DNA of 14,268 nt, from positions 1 to 14,268 of the forward strand of contig JADDMT010000300.1 in assembly GCA_021401465.1 (NCBI GenBank), given 5' to 3'. Below the pieces are notes generated by a model. That model had not been told where the DNA came from. It saw only the letters and a list, made by a program, of their open reading frames with translations, and did not search any database. This DNA comes from Teratosphaeria epicoccoides. Lineage: Eukaryota; Ascomycota; Dothideomycetes; Mycosphaerellales; Teratosphaeriaceae. This document shows positions 1 through 9,473 of this stretch, piece after piece (within the stretch, counting starts at the first letter, position 1; every line of letters begins with the position of its first letter). The position numbers and the translations under genes were made by a program.

Positions 1-1
1 C

Positions 2-2113
2 GATGCTTCAAAATTCGCAATAGCCGCAATTATATCGCAGCTCTAGTCGCACGAAGGCAGTGCGCGATAGTACCCGATTGCCTTCTAGTCGCGGAAGATG
101 CAGGGCGCTAAGCTCAACTACGAGACTTACGACTAAGAGCTTTTAGCTATTGTTGACGGCTTCAAGGAGTACTAACACTACCTCGAAGGCGCAGCGCACC
201 CTATTAAGGTGCTTACCGACTATAACAACCTTTGCGGCTTCATAGGCGTGAAGCAGCTAAGTAGTCGGCAAGCAAGGTAGGCGACTTTCCTCGCTAGCTT
301 TGACTTCGTTATCTAGCATCGTTCTAGAAAGACGAATCCGGCCGACAGTCCTTCGCGACGACCGGACTACGACACTAGGGAAGAGGGTAACTAACAGCTT
401 CTCCCTACGCTACAAACGAAGCTTGTAGTTTAGGGCGGCGATCCGTCGTTAGCTCCTCTTGTAGGCCGACTGCAGGTCTAATGGGGCCTCACGGCCTCCG
501 CTAGTGACGAACCCTCCCATCTAGCAGTTGTGGCGACTATGTCTAGCTCGATCCGTGCGGTAGTTAACCGGCTCACATGCGGTGAGCATGCAATGTCTAA
601 AGAACCCTTTAAAGAAGTCTCGAGACTTATTTAGCGGTTGCAAGAGCAAGAACCGGAGTTGATTAATGAGGGTGTAGCCCTCTAGGACACCGCAGGCGGT
701 CCGAAGTACTAGACCAAGTCAGGCGATTTGTAGTACTTTGACAATAGGCTCTACGTACCTGCCGACCGCGTACTCTGTTCGCAGCTCCTCCGTATTCATC
801 ATGACGATAAACTCGCGGGCTATTTTGGCGTAGAGAAGACGAACGTACTTCTCGGACGCAAATACTAGTAGCCTACGCTAGAACAGGATGTCTCTAACTA
901 TGTCAAATCCTGCTAGACGTGCCAGATTAGCAAATCTCGGCGCCATTGCCCCTACGGCGATGCTTAGGCGCTCCTACTACTAGAGAGACCATGGCAAGAC
1001 TTGACTATGGATTTCATTACCGATTTGCCGCTAGCAAAGTAGAAAGGCGATGTAGTTGATGCTGTCCTTGTAGTAGTCGACCGATACTCGAAGATGAATA
1101 TCTTCATCCTATGTACGAAAAAGTGCACAAGTAGCGAGCTTGCGCAGCTACTTCGCGACGAAGTTATACAGCGCTTTAGTGTCCCCTAAAGTATCCTATT
1201 AGATCGAGGTTCTGTCTTTACTAGTGAATACTAGCAAGAATTTGTGTTTGAAGCGCGTGTTAAGTACCGCCTAAGTACAGCATTCCATCCACAGACTAAT
1301 GGTCAGACTAAACGTATGAACTAGACTCTTAAGTAGTACCTTCGGTGCTACTACGCTAAGAACCAGGATGCCTAGGCCGACGCAATTCCTATGGCAGAAT
1401 TTGCAGTTAATAACAGCATGTATGCTACTATGCGCATGTCGCCATTTCAGATTCTCTATGGCTTTGATCCGGAAATACACCTAGAACCGCCTCGGGACGA
1501 GTCTTCTAAGGAGAGGGTGCCGGCCGCCGCGGAATCAGCGCGGCGTATGCGCGAGGTACATTCGGTGCTAATAGAACACTAGAAAAAGGCCTCAGAATCC
1601 TAGATTAAACATAATAACGCCCGTGCTAAACCAATGTAGTACGTAGTTAGTACGAAGGTGTTACTGTCGACAAAGAATCTCAAGCTAAAACTTCCGAGCA
1701 AGAAGATGACGCCAAGGTTCGTTAGACCCTTCCGGATACGCGACGCGATAGGCTCGCAGGCGTACTAGCTATCGTTGCTATCGTCGTATCATGTGCACGA
1801 TGTCTTCTACGTATCTCTACTCGAACCATGGGTACAGCGCGAGGGCGAAGAGCCTGCGGACCCGATGCTAGTAGCAGAAGAGAACGAAGAGTAGGAAGTC
1901 GAGGGTATTAAGGACAGTATGCGGCGCAAGGGCGCAACGCACTATCTAGTGAAGTAGAAAGGATACCTACCTAAGTACACATAATGGGTTCCGGCCGAAG
2001 ACTACAAGAACGCTCCGGAAGCTATTCGTGAATTCGAAGAGCGGAGGAAGCGTAAGCAGGGCTTAAGAAGGTCGATTCGTAGGAAGATAAGGGTTCTGGA
2101 GCAGAATTCTTGA
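2..2113 (+). pseudogene. Element A: Ty3/Gypsy chromovirus pol remnant (RNase H, integrase, chromodomain)
   Basis: One reading frame runs from the window edge to a TGA at 2111 with no frameshift, but about 31 internal TAG or TAA codons break it. The order is RNase H (starts DASKFAIAA at 2; LTDYNN near 210), integrase zinc region (around 790-930, with a CxxC-type end), DDE core and C-terminal chromodomain. Integrase acids are Asp at 1010-1012 and Asp at 1202-1204. The third acid, 35 residues further on (1310-1312), is AAA (Lys) where the family has Glu in QTERMN. Stops fall where relatives have Gln or Trp, which fits CAG, CAA and TGG mutating to TAG or TAA. The 5' part (gag, protease, reverse transcriptase) lies outside the window. 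This enzyme set would copy and integrate the element; chromodomains steer integration to marked chromatin in relatives. It is certainly inactive. Confidence 0.95.
1937..2047 (+). other. Chromodomain at the C-terminus of element A integrase
   Basis: The translated stretch reads HYLVK-stop-KGY followed by T-stop-WVPAEDY and EAIREFEERRKRK. With Trp or Gln at the stops it matches the chromodomain core YLVKWKGY...TWEPxxxL of chromoviruses. It is fused directly behind the integrase C-terminal region (SLLEPW at about 1815-1832), and a basic tail follows. In this family the domain binds modified histones and guides integration; that role is family knowledge, not something visible here. Confidence 0.9.
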
Positions 2114-2253
2114 CACGTGTATGTAGCGCATAACGCGCGAAGCGACAACGAGAAGCAAACGCCCTACTCATACATTATTAATGCCTAAAGGCACACCTAG
2201 AATAAACCTAAGAAGAACAAGAGACATGCTCGGATTAGCTTCGTAGCTAATGC

Positions 2254-3750
2254 TTAGCGACTACTAGTCGGGGGCTTCCTGACCGAACCCGAAGCAGGAG
2301 AGTCTTTCTTGTTACGGTCCGCTAGGGACTGCCTACCCGCACGGGGTCTACCAAACACCCCGAAGCGACCATGAGTAACAGGGGTAGCAACGCCACGAAG
2401 AGAGGCCGGCATCTTCTTCTTTAGTAGGTTGCAAGGGAGCTCGTCTTCGGAGCCTATAGTAGCTAGAGAACTAGCGACACCCTTACCGCGCCTAGTCGCG
2501 ACGACTACCTCATCCTTAGCATTAGAAGGCGAAGAGACTCGAGCGCGCTTGCGGCTGTCGCGCTCGGCCCTCGAGATCATCTTGCGCTTCTTGACATGGG
2601 TGTCGACTACATCATCGGACTCGGTGTCTCCCTTAGGCGCAACTAGTACAGTGACACTACGGCGCGAAGGGATCACGTTAGGACCGAAGGTATCCTGAAC
2701 GTCGTCATCCTCCTCATCCTCAAAGATCTGGCCTAGAGGCTTGTGCCTTAGCGTCTTGACAGACGTAGTGCGGGTCGCAAGCGGGGAAGGCTCGGCTTCC
2801 TCGTCGCTGACCTCAATTTCGGCCCTAGCCCTCTTCTTCTTCTTAGACAGTAGCGTCGAGGCGGCGTAGGCGGCGGCGCTACAATGTGTTAGCTGTACGC
2901 ACGCGACAGGATTCGAGTAAGTAACTTACGGCTTAGTCCTCGGGACTAGCTTAGAGGCAGGCTGCCTCTCGGTACGGCGCTAGGGCGTGGCCTTAGCGGC
3001 AGGAGCAGTGAATTGCTTGATGACCTTCTTGCGGATCATCCGCGTCTTAAAGTCATCGTCAATAGAGGCAAGGGCCCCGAGTTGCTAACGCTGACGGCTA
3101 GTCGGATATTTCTCGACGCTAACGTTAGCCTAGCGGAGAAAGTCAGCATTCATACTTGGAGGGCACCCGTACTATACGCATACTATAGCGAAGGTCTCGA
3201 CCCTAACAGTTAGCACCTTCAAGATCTTCTAGACTAAGTCTGCGATTAGACCTAGACAAACGTTTTCGCCTGTCGGCAGAGAGTCGAAGCGAACGCCGCT
3301 GTAAGAACGGTTAGTAGTCGCGGTAAAGCACGAGAGGGCGCCGAGCAGGTAGGCGAGTGCCTCGCGGTACTTAGCCTGTAGCCTGTTTATAGTCGGAGTG
3401 CCTTTGGCAATCCCCTCGTCGCGCGTACTCTAGAAGTCATCGATGTTACAGCAGAGCTAGTTGTACTCGCCGTACACCTCTTTAGGGAGGTCTTGGCATT
3501 TTTGATGCTTGCCATTATAGTTGACACAATTGCGGTAGACACCGCCCTCATCAAACCCGCCGACGTAGATCTCGGCTACGCTTCAGTTAGTACAAGTCAC
3601 GCATACCTCGCAGGTAGGGGACGCCTTACTAACACGCGGAGGAGAGATGTGTGCAGCTTAGCTACTAAGGTTGTCAAGGCATTGTCGACACGAGCGACGA
3701 TCGCAGGCAGAGCGAGTAGCGTCGAACTTAGTCTGCAGCACATGAGCCAT
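2254..3750 (-). pseudogene. Antisense gene downstream of element A pol: Cys-cluster, Lys-rich protein with one intron
   Basis: Exon 1 is 3750-2930 and exon 2 is 2878-2254. Spliced, they give 1446 nt, or 481 codons plus a TAA stop. The ATG at 3750-3748 begins MAHVLQTKFD. The N-terminus is Cys-rich: C16-x4-C21-x2-C24, then CEVCVTC, then further Cys pairs (YRNC, HQKC, LCC) up to about residue 120, suggesting a zinc-binding module. The middle is a hydrophobic helical region without a recognised domain. The C-terminal third is highly charged, with basic nuclear-localisation-like runs (KKKKRARAE, KKRKM, RKRAR) and acidic patches (EDEEDDD). About nine in-frame stops, mostly TAG plus one TAA and one TGA, break it. 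It runs toward pol, 140 bp away. Function unknown; I recognise no named family. It may be an accessory gene of the retroelement or a captured host gene. Confidence 0.75.
2879..2929 (-). other. Spliceosomal intron in the antisense gene of element A
   Basis: On the minus strand the 51-nt segment begins GTAAGTTAC, has GCTAAC about 10 nt before the end, and finishes TTGTAG. These are the typical donor, branch and acceptor signals of short filamentous-ascomycete introns. Splicing splits a Pro codon (CC|C) and joins two frames that are both protein-like, with TKP before and AAAYAAS after. Retention would put a TAA directly after the donor. Confidence 0.75.
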
Positions 3751-3905
3751 TATAGCTAAGACGGGTTAATTGATCTTGATTAATTGATTAAAGAAGAAGG
3801 AGCTCTAGTACGGACCCGCAGACACAGCGAGGCGCAAGCTAAGCGAAGTAGGAGCGGAGGTCGATGTTAGTGTCTTAGAACAGGAAAGTTTGGGGAGCGA
3901 CGAGG

Positions 3906-3913
3906 TTTTTATA
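3906..3913 (-). promoter_or_regulatory. Possible TATA box of the antisense gene
   Basis: The minus strand reads TATAAAAA here, about 156 nt upstream of the ATG at 3750. Pyrimidine-rich stretches and an AT-rich segment lie between it and the start codon. The position is plausible for a fungal promoter, but a single TATA-like match is weak evidence. Confidence 0.35.
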
Positions 3914-4105
3914 CCCTCTAACAGCCCCCCTGTTACCTACCGCAACCGTTAAGCTAGTAACTCGAACTACATGCGCAGAGCACCTGCCTTTAGTTAACTT
4001 ACAAGGGGACCGAATGATGCAATAACAGATAACGCGGCTGTCACGCATGTGCGCCGACCGCACTCGTGCTAGCCTACTAGCATGGAAATGTGGCGAGGCC
4101 CGCGC

Positions 4106-4121
4106 CAGGAGCGCGCTCCTG
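4106..4121. repeat. Perfect 16-bp palindrome
   Basis: The sequence CAGGAGCGCGCTCCTG equals its own reverse complement. It lies in the GC-rich non-coding stretch upstream of the antisense gene of element A. It could be a protein-binding site or a chance palindrome. Confidence 0.6.
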
Positions 4122-4669
4122 CTGTTTCGAGCGGCGCGCGTAGAGCGTCCGCGCACTTTCCTACTACCCTGAGGTTCTGCGACACGTTCTTCACGGTCAC
4201 GACTAAATAGGGACGGCCAAGCTACTTGGCGAGGCCGGCGCGCATGCTCGCCCTATAATTTCAAGGATTAACTGAAGTACGTACTTGTGGTTTCCTGATA
4301 TCTCGATCTGCATATGAAGCGAAGGTGTTGCGAAGCCGCCTAACATGTAACAGATTGAAACCTGCCCGAGTTAGCAGCCTCCGCCCTGCACTCGCTACGA
4401 AGGTGTTAAGGTGTGCGCATGACACATGTTACGCAGGCTATCTACCTATTCACCCTTGCGCGGTGTAAGCGTGCTACATCCTGTACCCTATATGTTCCGC
4501 GTGCGTCACTTAGTAAGGCTAGGGACATCCTCATAGGAGGAGGGGCAGTGATACGGTTGATACTAGGGGACCATTTGAACCGCATGGGTTCTAATGGCCG
4601 CCCTTGGCATGTAGTGACCCTGCTACATATGGCAAGGGGGTCCTTCGTACATACGTTAGCTCGTATGTC

Positions 4670-4749
4670 GTCCGAGTAGGATCAGTTGTCGACGTAGGAC
4701 GCCCCTACGTCGCTGACCCTACAGTACCCCTACGGGGTTAGGCTCGGAC
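4670..4749. repeat. Nested inverted repeats able to form a branched fold
   Basis: Outer arms are GTCCGAG (4670-4676) and CTCGGAC (4743-4749). Inside lies a long hairpin: AGGATCAG (4678-4685) pairs with CTGACCCT (4713-4720) with one A-C mismatch, and GACGTAGG (4691-4698) pairs with CCTACGTC (4704-4711) around a 5-nt loop. A second hairpin is ACCCC-TAC-GGGGT (4726-4738). It sits about 25 bp upstream of a TATA-like TTATAA. It may be an LTR or regulatory fold. Confidence 0.6.
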
Positions 4750-4870
4750 ATGCTTTCCCTAATTAAGGAGCGTCGGGGGTTATAAGCACCCTTAGCGCCA
4801 CCTCTGCGATAAGCAGAAAGCAGCGCTGTCTTGTACCTACTAAAAGGTCGGATTACTCTGTCACACTGCG

Positions 4871-5966
4871 AGATATTTTCATATCATATAGCACATACAT
4901 CTATATCACTTCTCTTTAATTATAGGCTTATGTACTATTATAGCAGAGTAAGGACTCTTGCTGAAGCGCTTGTAATAGGCGCATGCCTTGTTAGACTAGT
5001 TGCTAAAGACCTTGTAGTTAAGCTTATACTTATTACATTCATTATATAGACTTAGTACTATCTTGCTATTATCTGTCTCTATAATACAGCTAGATTAATC
5101 GAATTTACGTACCTGCGCTAGCTTATTCTCTTAGATGAGGGCGTCCTAGTTAGACTGACTAATATACTAGAAGTCGTAGGAGCTAGAGGTAGTCGGCTTG
5201 CGTAATCTGAAGGCTCTGTTAGCTAAATACTAGCGCGAATACACTGCAAATACTTACTATTAGGCCATGTTAGCAGCAGTATTGCTAGTATCTTAGTAGA
5301 GGAGTCGTTAAACAGTATAGGTAAGTAGCATAGTAATAGCGAAGAAGGCACTATAATCGAAAATATTTGTACCTACTAACATCACTTCACTATATAATTA
5401 CAGGACACTTTACTATATAATTATAGGACACTTTACTATATAATCACAGGATACATAATCCTGTGCTATTCGCGCTACGTTCGCAGTTATAATAGCGACA
5501 ATACCATGTAAAAACACAAACTAAAGTCTGAAAGTTAAAAACTTAGTAGTAATCTCACACTCGCTCCTAATAGCGCACTACCCCTAGAATCCGATCTAAG
5601 CGTCAGAAGAGCGAGAGCGGTGTATTAAGCTACAACTTACATCTGTATAACATAATTGCCTAAAATAGTTAGCACTATAGCATTAAGTTAAAGTACCTAT
5701 AAAGCCTTATAGCTTACACTTAAGTAGGTACAATATAGATTAAAAAGTATTAGGTACTACTAAGTAAGTAAATAGTATCTAACCTTATAGTACCTCTTGT
5801 CTTGTCCTACTATTATACCTACCTTATTATCCTACATGTTTAAAGATAGCTTAGTATAGCAGTATACTATTAGAGTTATTTAATAGCTAGAGTTAAGATA
5901 CTTAGCTAGTAAAAGGTTTACTAGTACTACTAATGTAATTTCTACTAAGTATGTAGACCCTTACTC
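4871..5966. other. AT-rich non-coding stretch without recognisable gene
   Basis: The composition shifts to clearly AT-rich at about 4870 and stays so until the LTR at 5967. TAG, CTA and TATA words are very frequent. No frame on either strand shows a domain or a long protein-like run. It may be a strongly mutated transposon remnant or old intergenic DNA. The only clear internal structure is the 23-bp repeat at 5389-5457. Confidence 0.6.
5389..5457. repeat. 23-bp tandem repeat, three units
   Basis: Units start at 5389, 5412 and 5435. Each begins ACTATATAATTA or a close variant, followed by CAGGACACTTT or a close variant. Unit 2 differs from unit 1 by C to T in CAGG (TAGG); unit 3 differs mainly by transitions in its core and diverges at its end. 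No function is evident. Confidence 0.85.
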
Positions 5967-6406
5967 TGTTATAAGGGTAGGTGCCGATAGCAGGAAGGTG
6001 ACTAGGTGTTAGACTCGTAGAGCTATAAAGAATATCGACAATAGCAATTGTCCTTATAACTAACTATCCCCTAGGAAAGGGAATTAAATTAAGCACGAAG
6101 CTCCTAACTGCCTGTCCTGAAGCTATCCCTATATACTAGAAGGACAGAGTAGTTCTGTTAGATCTGTTAACAGACCTAACAGATCTATGTCTATAGATCT
6201 GTAGACTAACCCTATATATCTAAGGGTCTGTTATCCTATGACAGATCCCTTCTCCCCTATAGGCCTGTAGATCTATAGACTAACCCTATAGATCTAGGGA
6301 TCTGTCCTCACGTGACAGATCCTTTCTCCTATGACTATGCTTATAACTCATAGTCCTTAGGACCCTCATAATCCTGTGACTTGTAGCACTCCTGACACTC
6401 ATGACA
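5967..6406 (-). repeat. Element B 3' LTR, same family as the element C LTRs
   Basis: Read on the minus strand, it starts TGTCATGAGTGTCAGGAGT at 6406 and ends CCTTATAACA at 5967, like the 490-bp LTRs at 9349, 10763 and 12177. It is 440 bp, with at least one deletion near its start (about 12 bp) and many transitions. It keeps the GGATCTGTC / GACAGATCC hairpin around CACGTG (6309-6314), the two-module layout and the TATATAGGGAT promoter region. A polypurine tract precedes it (6407-6420), so it is the downstream LTR of the minus-strand element. The five bases outside it (TACTC) cannot be paired with a partner inside the window. Confidence 0.9.
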
Positions 6407-6420
6407 CTATCCTCCTCTTA
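6407..6420 (-). promoter_or_regulatory. Polypurine tract of element B
   Basis: The minus strand reads TAAGAGGAGGATAG immediately before the LTR start TGTCATGAG. A purine run directly at the U3 edge is where plus-strand DNA synthesis is primed in LTR retrotransposons. Its position ties the LTR to the minus-strand pol that ends at 7102. Confidence 0.7.
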
Positions 6421-6486
6421 GCCTAGCTTGTCCCTAAGCTACCTTATTAGTACGGGGTTTCTCTTGTCATTTCCTTTTATGCCGTG

Positions 6487-7107
6487 ATGTCTTCTCTTTC
6501 TACATTACTGCCTTATGTCATCCTAGACACTAACGCCCCTTTAACGCAGAAACGTAAACGCCGCGTGAATCGAATCTATCGTTAGGGTCAGGACAGCATG
6601 AAGTCCTATACTTAGTGTCAAGAGTTAAAGCTTGTTTATTAGGTACACATTTCCTCGGGGAAATGTTTGTAATGTTACTTTAGCAACTGTCGAAGTTACG
6701 ACGCGAAGGTAATAGAGGTCGAATAGAAGAAGTTAGGTAATCGGCAGAAAAGACTAATTGCCGATCTCAATTATGTGAAGGCGGTCCTAGCCGAGGCTTC
6801 GCAGAAGATAATAGAGGCGCATGTAAAGGAGATACGTCTTCGAAAACAGTTAGACGCAGTCGACTAGGAGGTCGAGGATAGTCGCGCTCTCGAGGAGCGG
6901 GAGATTAGGGAGGATGAGGCCAAAGAACAGGCTCTCTCGCAGGCTAGGTTCCTTCTTAACCTAGATCCTTTAGCGGGTCTCGCTCTTAGTCCTACGACAT
7001 AGAGCGTAATAGAGGGTTTTGCTAACGCCTCGTATTAGGGTTACCTGGATAGCGTGGTAGCCGAGCCGATCGACAGCGTCCCGTAGGAGTCTAGTCGTGG
7101 CTTATGA
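6487..7107 (+). pseudogene. Antisense gene between pol and 3' LTR of element B: Cys cluster plus coiled coil
   Basis: One frame runs from ATG at 6487 to TGA at 7105 (206 codons), broken by about nine TAG or TAA codons. A basic stretch (QKRKRR) near residue 25 precedes a Cys cluster: CQELK, then GKCL-stop-CYFSNC (about residues 43-69). A long charged helix follows, with heptad-like spacing (about 75-145: KKLGNRQKRLIADL, AEASQKIIEA, EDEAKEQAL), then LLNLDPLAGLALSP and a short tail. I recall fungal hypothetical proteins with a Cys motif followed by such a coiled coil, but I cannot confirm a match. It is convergent with pol: the two terminators share TTATGA (7102-7107). It lies wholly inside the retroelement, so it is cargo or an accessory gene of it. 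Confidence 0.75.
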
Positions 7108-9348
7108 TCTTCTTCCTAGGTTCATTCCTTTCTCGAAACTTCGTATCTTTTGCTAACAGTTTTGCAGATGTTCTAGGGGTTCCTAGGTGTTCTTAGTACT
7201 CCTATATCCTTCCCATTTTACTAAGTACTCTCGCTATCTGTCTCGCTAGCGAGTGTTAACAATCTTCTCGACAGAGTACTTGGGTTCTTCTACTTTAGGG
7301 TTAAGTAGTAAGGGTTCCGTTTGCAGTGTAGCGTCTAGCGCTACTTGTTCTAGCAAAGAGACATAGAACACAGGGTGTATTCTTATCTGCTTAGGTAGCT
7401 ATAACTCAAAATTAACTAGTCCTTTCTTAGCCTTGATCCTAAATAGTCCTAGTTTTATAGTGTCTAGTTTTTTACTCGGCTTGTCCGATTTAATGTAATA
7501 GCAGAGGAGATATACCTTGTCTCCCTCCTTTAGAATTAGTCCCTTAATTCTCTTACAATTCGCGTACTATGCTATGTTCTACTAATAGAACTGCAGGTCG
7601 AGTCGTGCTTCTGTTTGCAGTCAGCGTAGATATTCTACTTGTCTAAGTGCTACTAGGTTCGGATTACTAGCTAAGACGTCTAGGATGTCTTCTATAGCTA
7701 ATCTATATGCCATCTGAAAAGGCGAGAGTCCTGTCGACTCTACTAGCGTACTATTATACGCAAGCTATGCTATTAGCAATAACTCTACCTAGTTCTTCTA
7801 GTCTCTATTCACATAGGATCGAAGGTACTATTCTAACGTCTGATTTAGACATTCTGTCTGTCTATCTGTCTAAGGGTAGAAGGAAGTACTTAGTTGATGT
7901 TTGACCTAGAATTGCCTCATTAGGGCTCTCTAGAAGTTAGAGGTAAACACGGATCCTCGATCCGTTACTAGGTCCTATAGCATGCTATGTAGTACTACTA
8001 CCTATTTGATGAAGACATACGTAATATCTTTAGTCTTAAAGTCTTCGCGGTAAGGGATAAACTTCCTAAACTTAGTGAATTAGTCGACTACTACCATGAT
8101 CCTGTCAAAGAACTCATTCGTAGCGGGTTCTCTTAACTAAGGTAGTTTAACGATAAAATCCATGGCAAGCGATTCCTATAGCCGTTAAGGTACCTTAAGT
8201 AGTCATAGTAGCCTATATAGTTTATAACAGTTATGCTTACTTCGTTAGCAAGTTACACATCGACAGACGTAGTCCTTAATTGCCTTGCTTATCCTAGGGA
8301 AGTAATATTCTTGTCAGAGAATTTGCTTCATTTTAGACACTCCCGGGTATCCTGCCTAAGGTACGTTATGTCGGAGTCATAGCAGCTCTAATCGTAAAGA
8401 CGTTAGCATGTATACTAATCCTTAAAACAGAAGGATTCTGTCTTCGTCTTCCTAATCCTCCTGTCTATTCATGTCGTTACGGACAGCGAGTGTAGTTAGT
8501 TCGTAGACTAGCGCGTTCTTTAGGTCGTCCTGAAATTCACTAGTCCATGTAACAGTCATGGCCGCAAGTTAGTTAACTCCTAGCGTGCTATCGCTATTTT
8601 CCTAGAGAATAGCGTGTTTCTCCCGCTTCACGCCCTTCATGTAGTTAGTCTAGCGGCTAAGTGCATTAGCGCGTGCGTTATTAGTCCCCTTGCGATAGAC
8701 GATCTTGCAGTTAAAACTAGAGAGCTCCTTACTCTACCGAACCTGTTGTTAGTTTAACTCTTTCGTCGTTATGAAGTATCGCAAGTTCTCATGGTCTGTG
8801 TAGACCGTAACCTAGTGCTTAGAACCTTCTAAGTAGACTCGCTAGGCCTTGTAGGCGTTTACTATGGCTAGAAGTTCTTTGTCATAGACGTTGTATTAGA
8901 GTTTAGGTCTAGACAATTTCCTCGAGTAGTAGGCAACTAGCTGTAGTCGTCTACTTGGTCCTAGTTAACTCAAGCATGCCCCGAGTACTACGTCAGAGGC
9001 ATCTGTTTCGACTATAATAGGCTTATCTAGGTCAAACACAAGTAAGATTAGCTGATCTGTAAATCGTCGCTTAAGTTCCTTGAAGGCATTCTGTTAGGCC
9101 TCGTCCTATACGAATAGTGTATCCTTCGTCGTAAGAGTCGTAAGTAGTGCCGTGATCTTCGAATAGTTTGCTACAAATCTCCTGTAGAAGTTAGCGAATC
9201 TAAGGAAGGACTATACTTCCTTAACATTAGTCGGCATAGGCTACTCTTTTACGACCTAGACTTTCTTAGTGTCTATCTTGATTCTATTCTATGCTACTAC
9301 GTAGCTAAGGAATTGTACTTCCTGCTTGTAAAACTCGCTCTTCTAAGG
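7102..9348 (-). pseudogene. Element B: Ty3/Gypsy pol remnant (RT end, RNase H, integrase, chromodomain)
   Basis: A single minus-strand frame of 749 codons ends with TAA at 7102. It begins inside reverse transcriptase (KSEFYKQEVQFL; NRIKIDTKKV; then FLRFANFYRRF) because element C is inserted at 9348/9349. RNase H follows (ETDASDVVLGA near 9005; KELLAIV; VYTDHENLRYF near 8800). Integrase has a zinc region (about 8370-8245, ending CRCVTC), then MDFIVKLP, TDRGSVFTS and DRQTECLNQ. The catalytic Asp 8160-8158, Asp 7962-7960 and Glu 7854-7852 all remain, the last two 35 residues apart. The end carries a chromodomain (EYLVKWEGY near 7235). Many in-frame TAG or TAA stops inactivate it; CAC or CAT to TAC or TAT changes (FYPQ for FHPQ, AGYPG for AGHPG) show the same bias. 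The gag and protease end should lie beyond element C, outside the window. Confidence 0.95.
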
Positions 9349-9473
9349 TGTCATGAGTGTCAGGAGTACTGTCCGGAGTACTATAGGATACAGGATCATG
9401 TGGGTCCTAAGTGCTATGAGTCATAGTACCGTCATAGGAGTACTATAAGTCATAGGCATAGTCATGGAAGAAA

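Larger units (their letters stand above)
3751..4870. other. Non-coding, GC-richer stretch; possible but unproven LTR of element A
   Basis: No protein-like frame was found on either strand; short open frames here have no family-like features. The stretch is richer in G and C and in inverted repeats than its right neighbour. The 3' LTR of element A would be expected about here. TGT starts occur at several places (for example 3929, 4404, 4427), ACA ends at about 4350, and a TATA-like TTATAA near 4776. Without a second LTR copy in the window I cannot fix boundaries. Confidence 0.4.

Noticed and set aside
2..2113. An alternative genetic code in which TAG/TAA means Gln, since stops fall at Gln positions in conserved proteins
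   Set aside because: Stops also fall at conserved Trp positions (RWATFL, VKWKGY, LPWL), His to Tyr changes occur, and non-coding LTR copies differ by the same transitions. Mutation explains all of this; recoding does not.
3493..3759. 88-codon plus-strand open frame
   Set aside because: It lies opposite exon 1 of the minus-strand Cys-cluster gene, whose frame is protein-like over far more than this length; this is its shadow.
3875..4156. 93-codon minus-strand frame
   Set aside because: It lies upstream of the antisense gene over its TATA-like box, is Arg/Ser-rich by composition only and shows no domain.
4413..4679. 88-codon open frame on the plus strand
   Set aside because: No domain, no conserved-looking composition, and it lies in non-coding, structured DNA. 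Its length is within chance in GC-richer sequence.
4670..4749. tRNA-like gene: 7-bp acceptor-like arms GTCCGAG / CTCGGAC closing about 80 nt
   Set aside because: There is no TTCRA T-loop (the candidate arm has a 3-nt loop), no usual D-arm sequence and no 7-nt anticodon loop.
7824..7860. Possible frameshift in element B integrase near the catalytic Glu
   Set aside because: A careful re-reading of the minus strand gives DRQTECLNQTLE in the same frame as the flanking domains; there is no indel.
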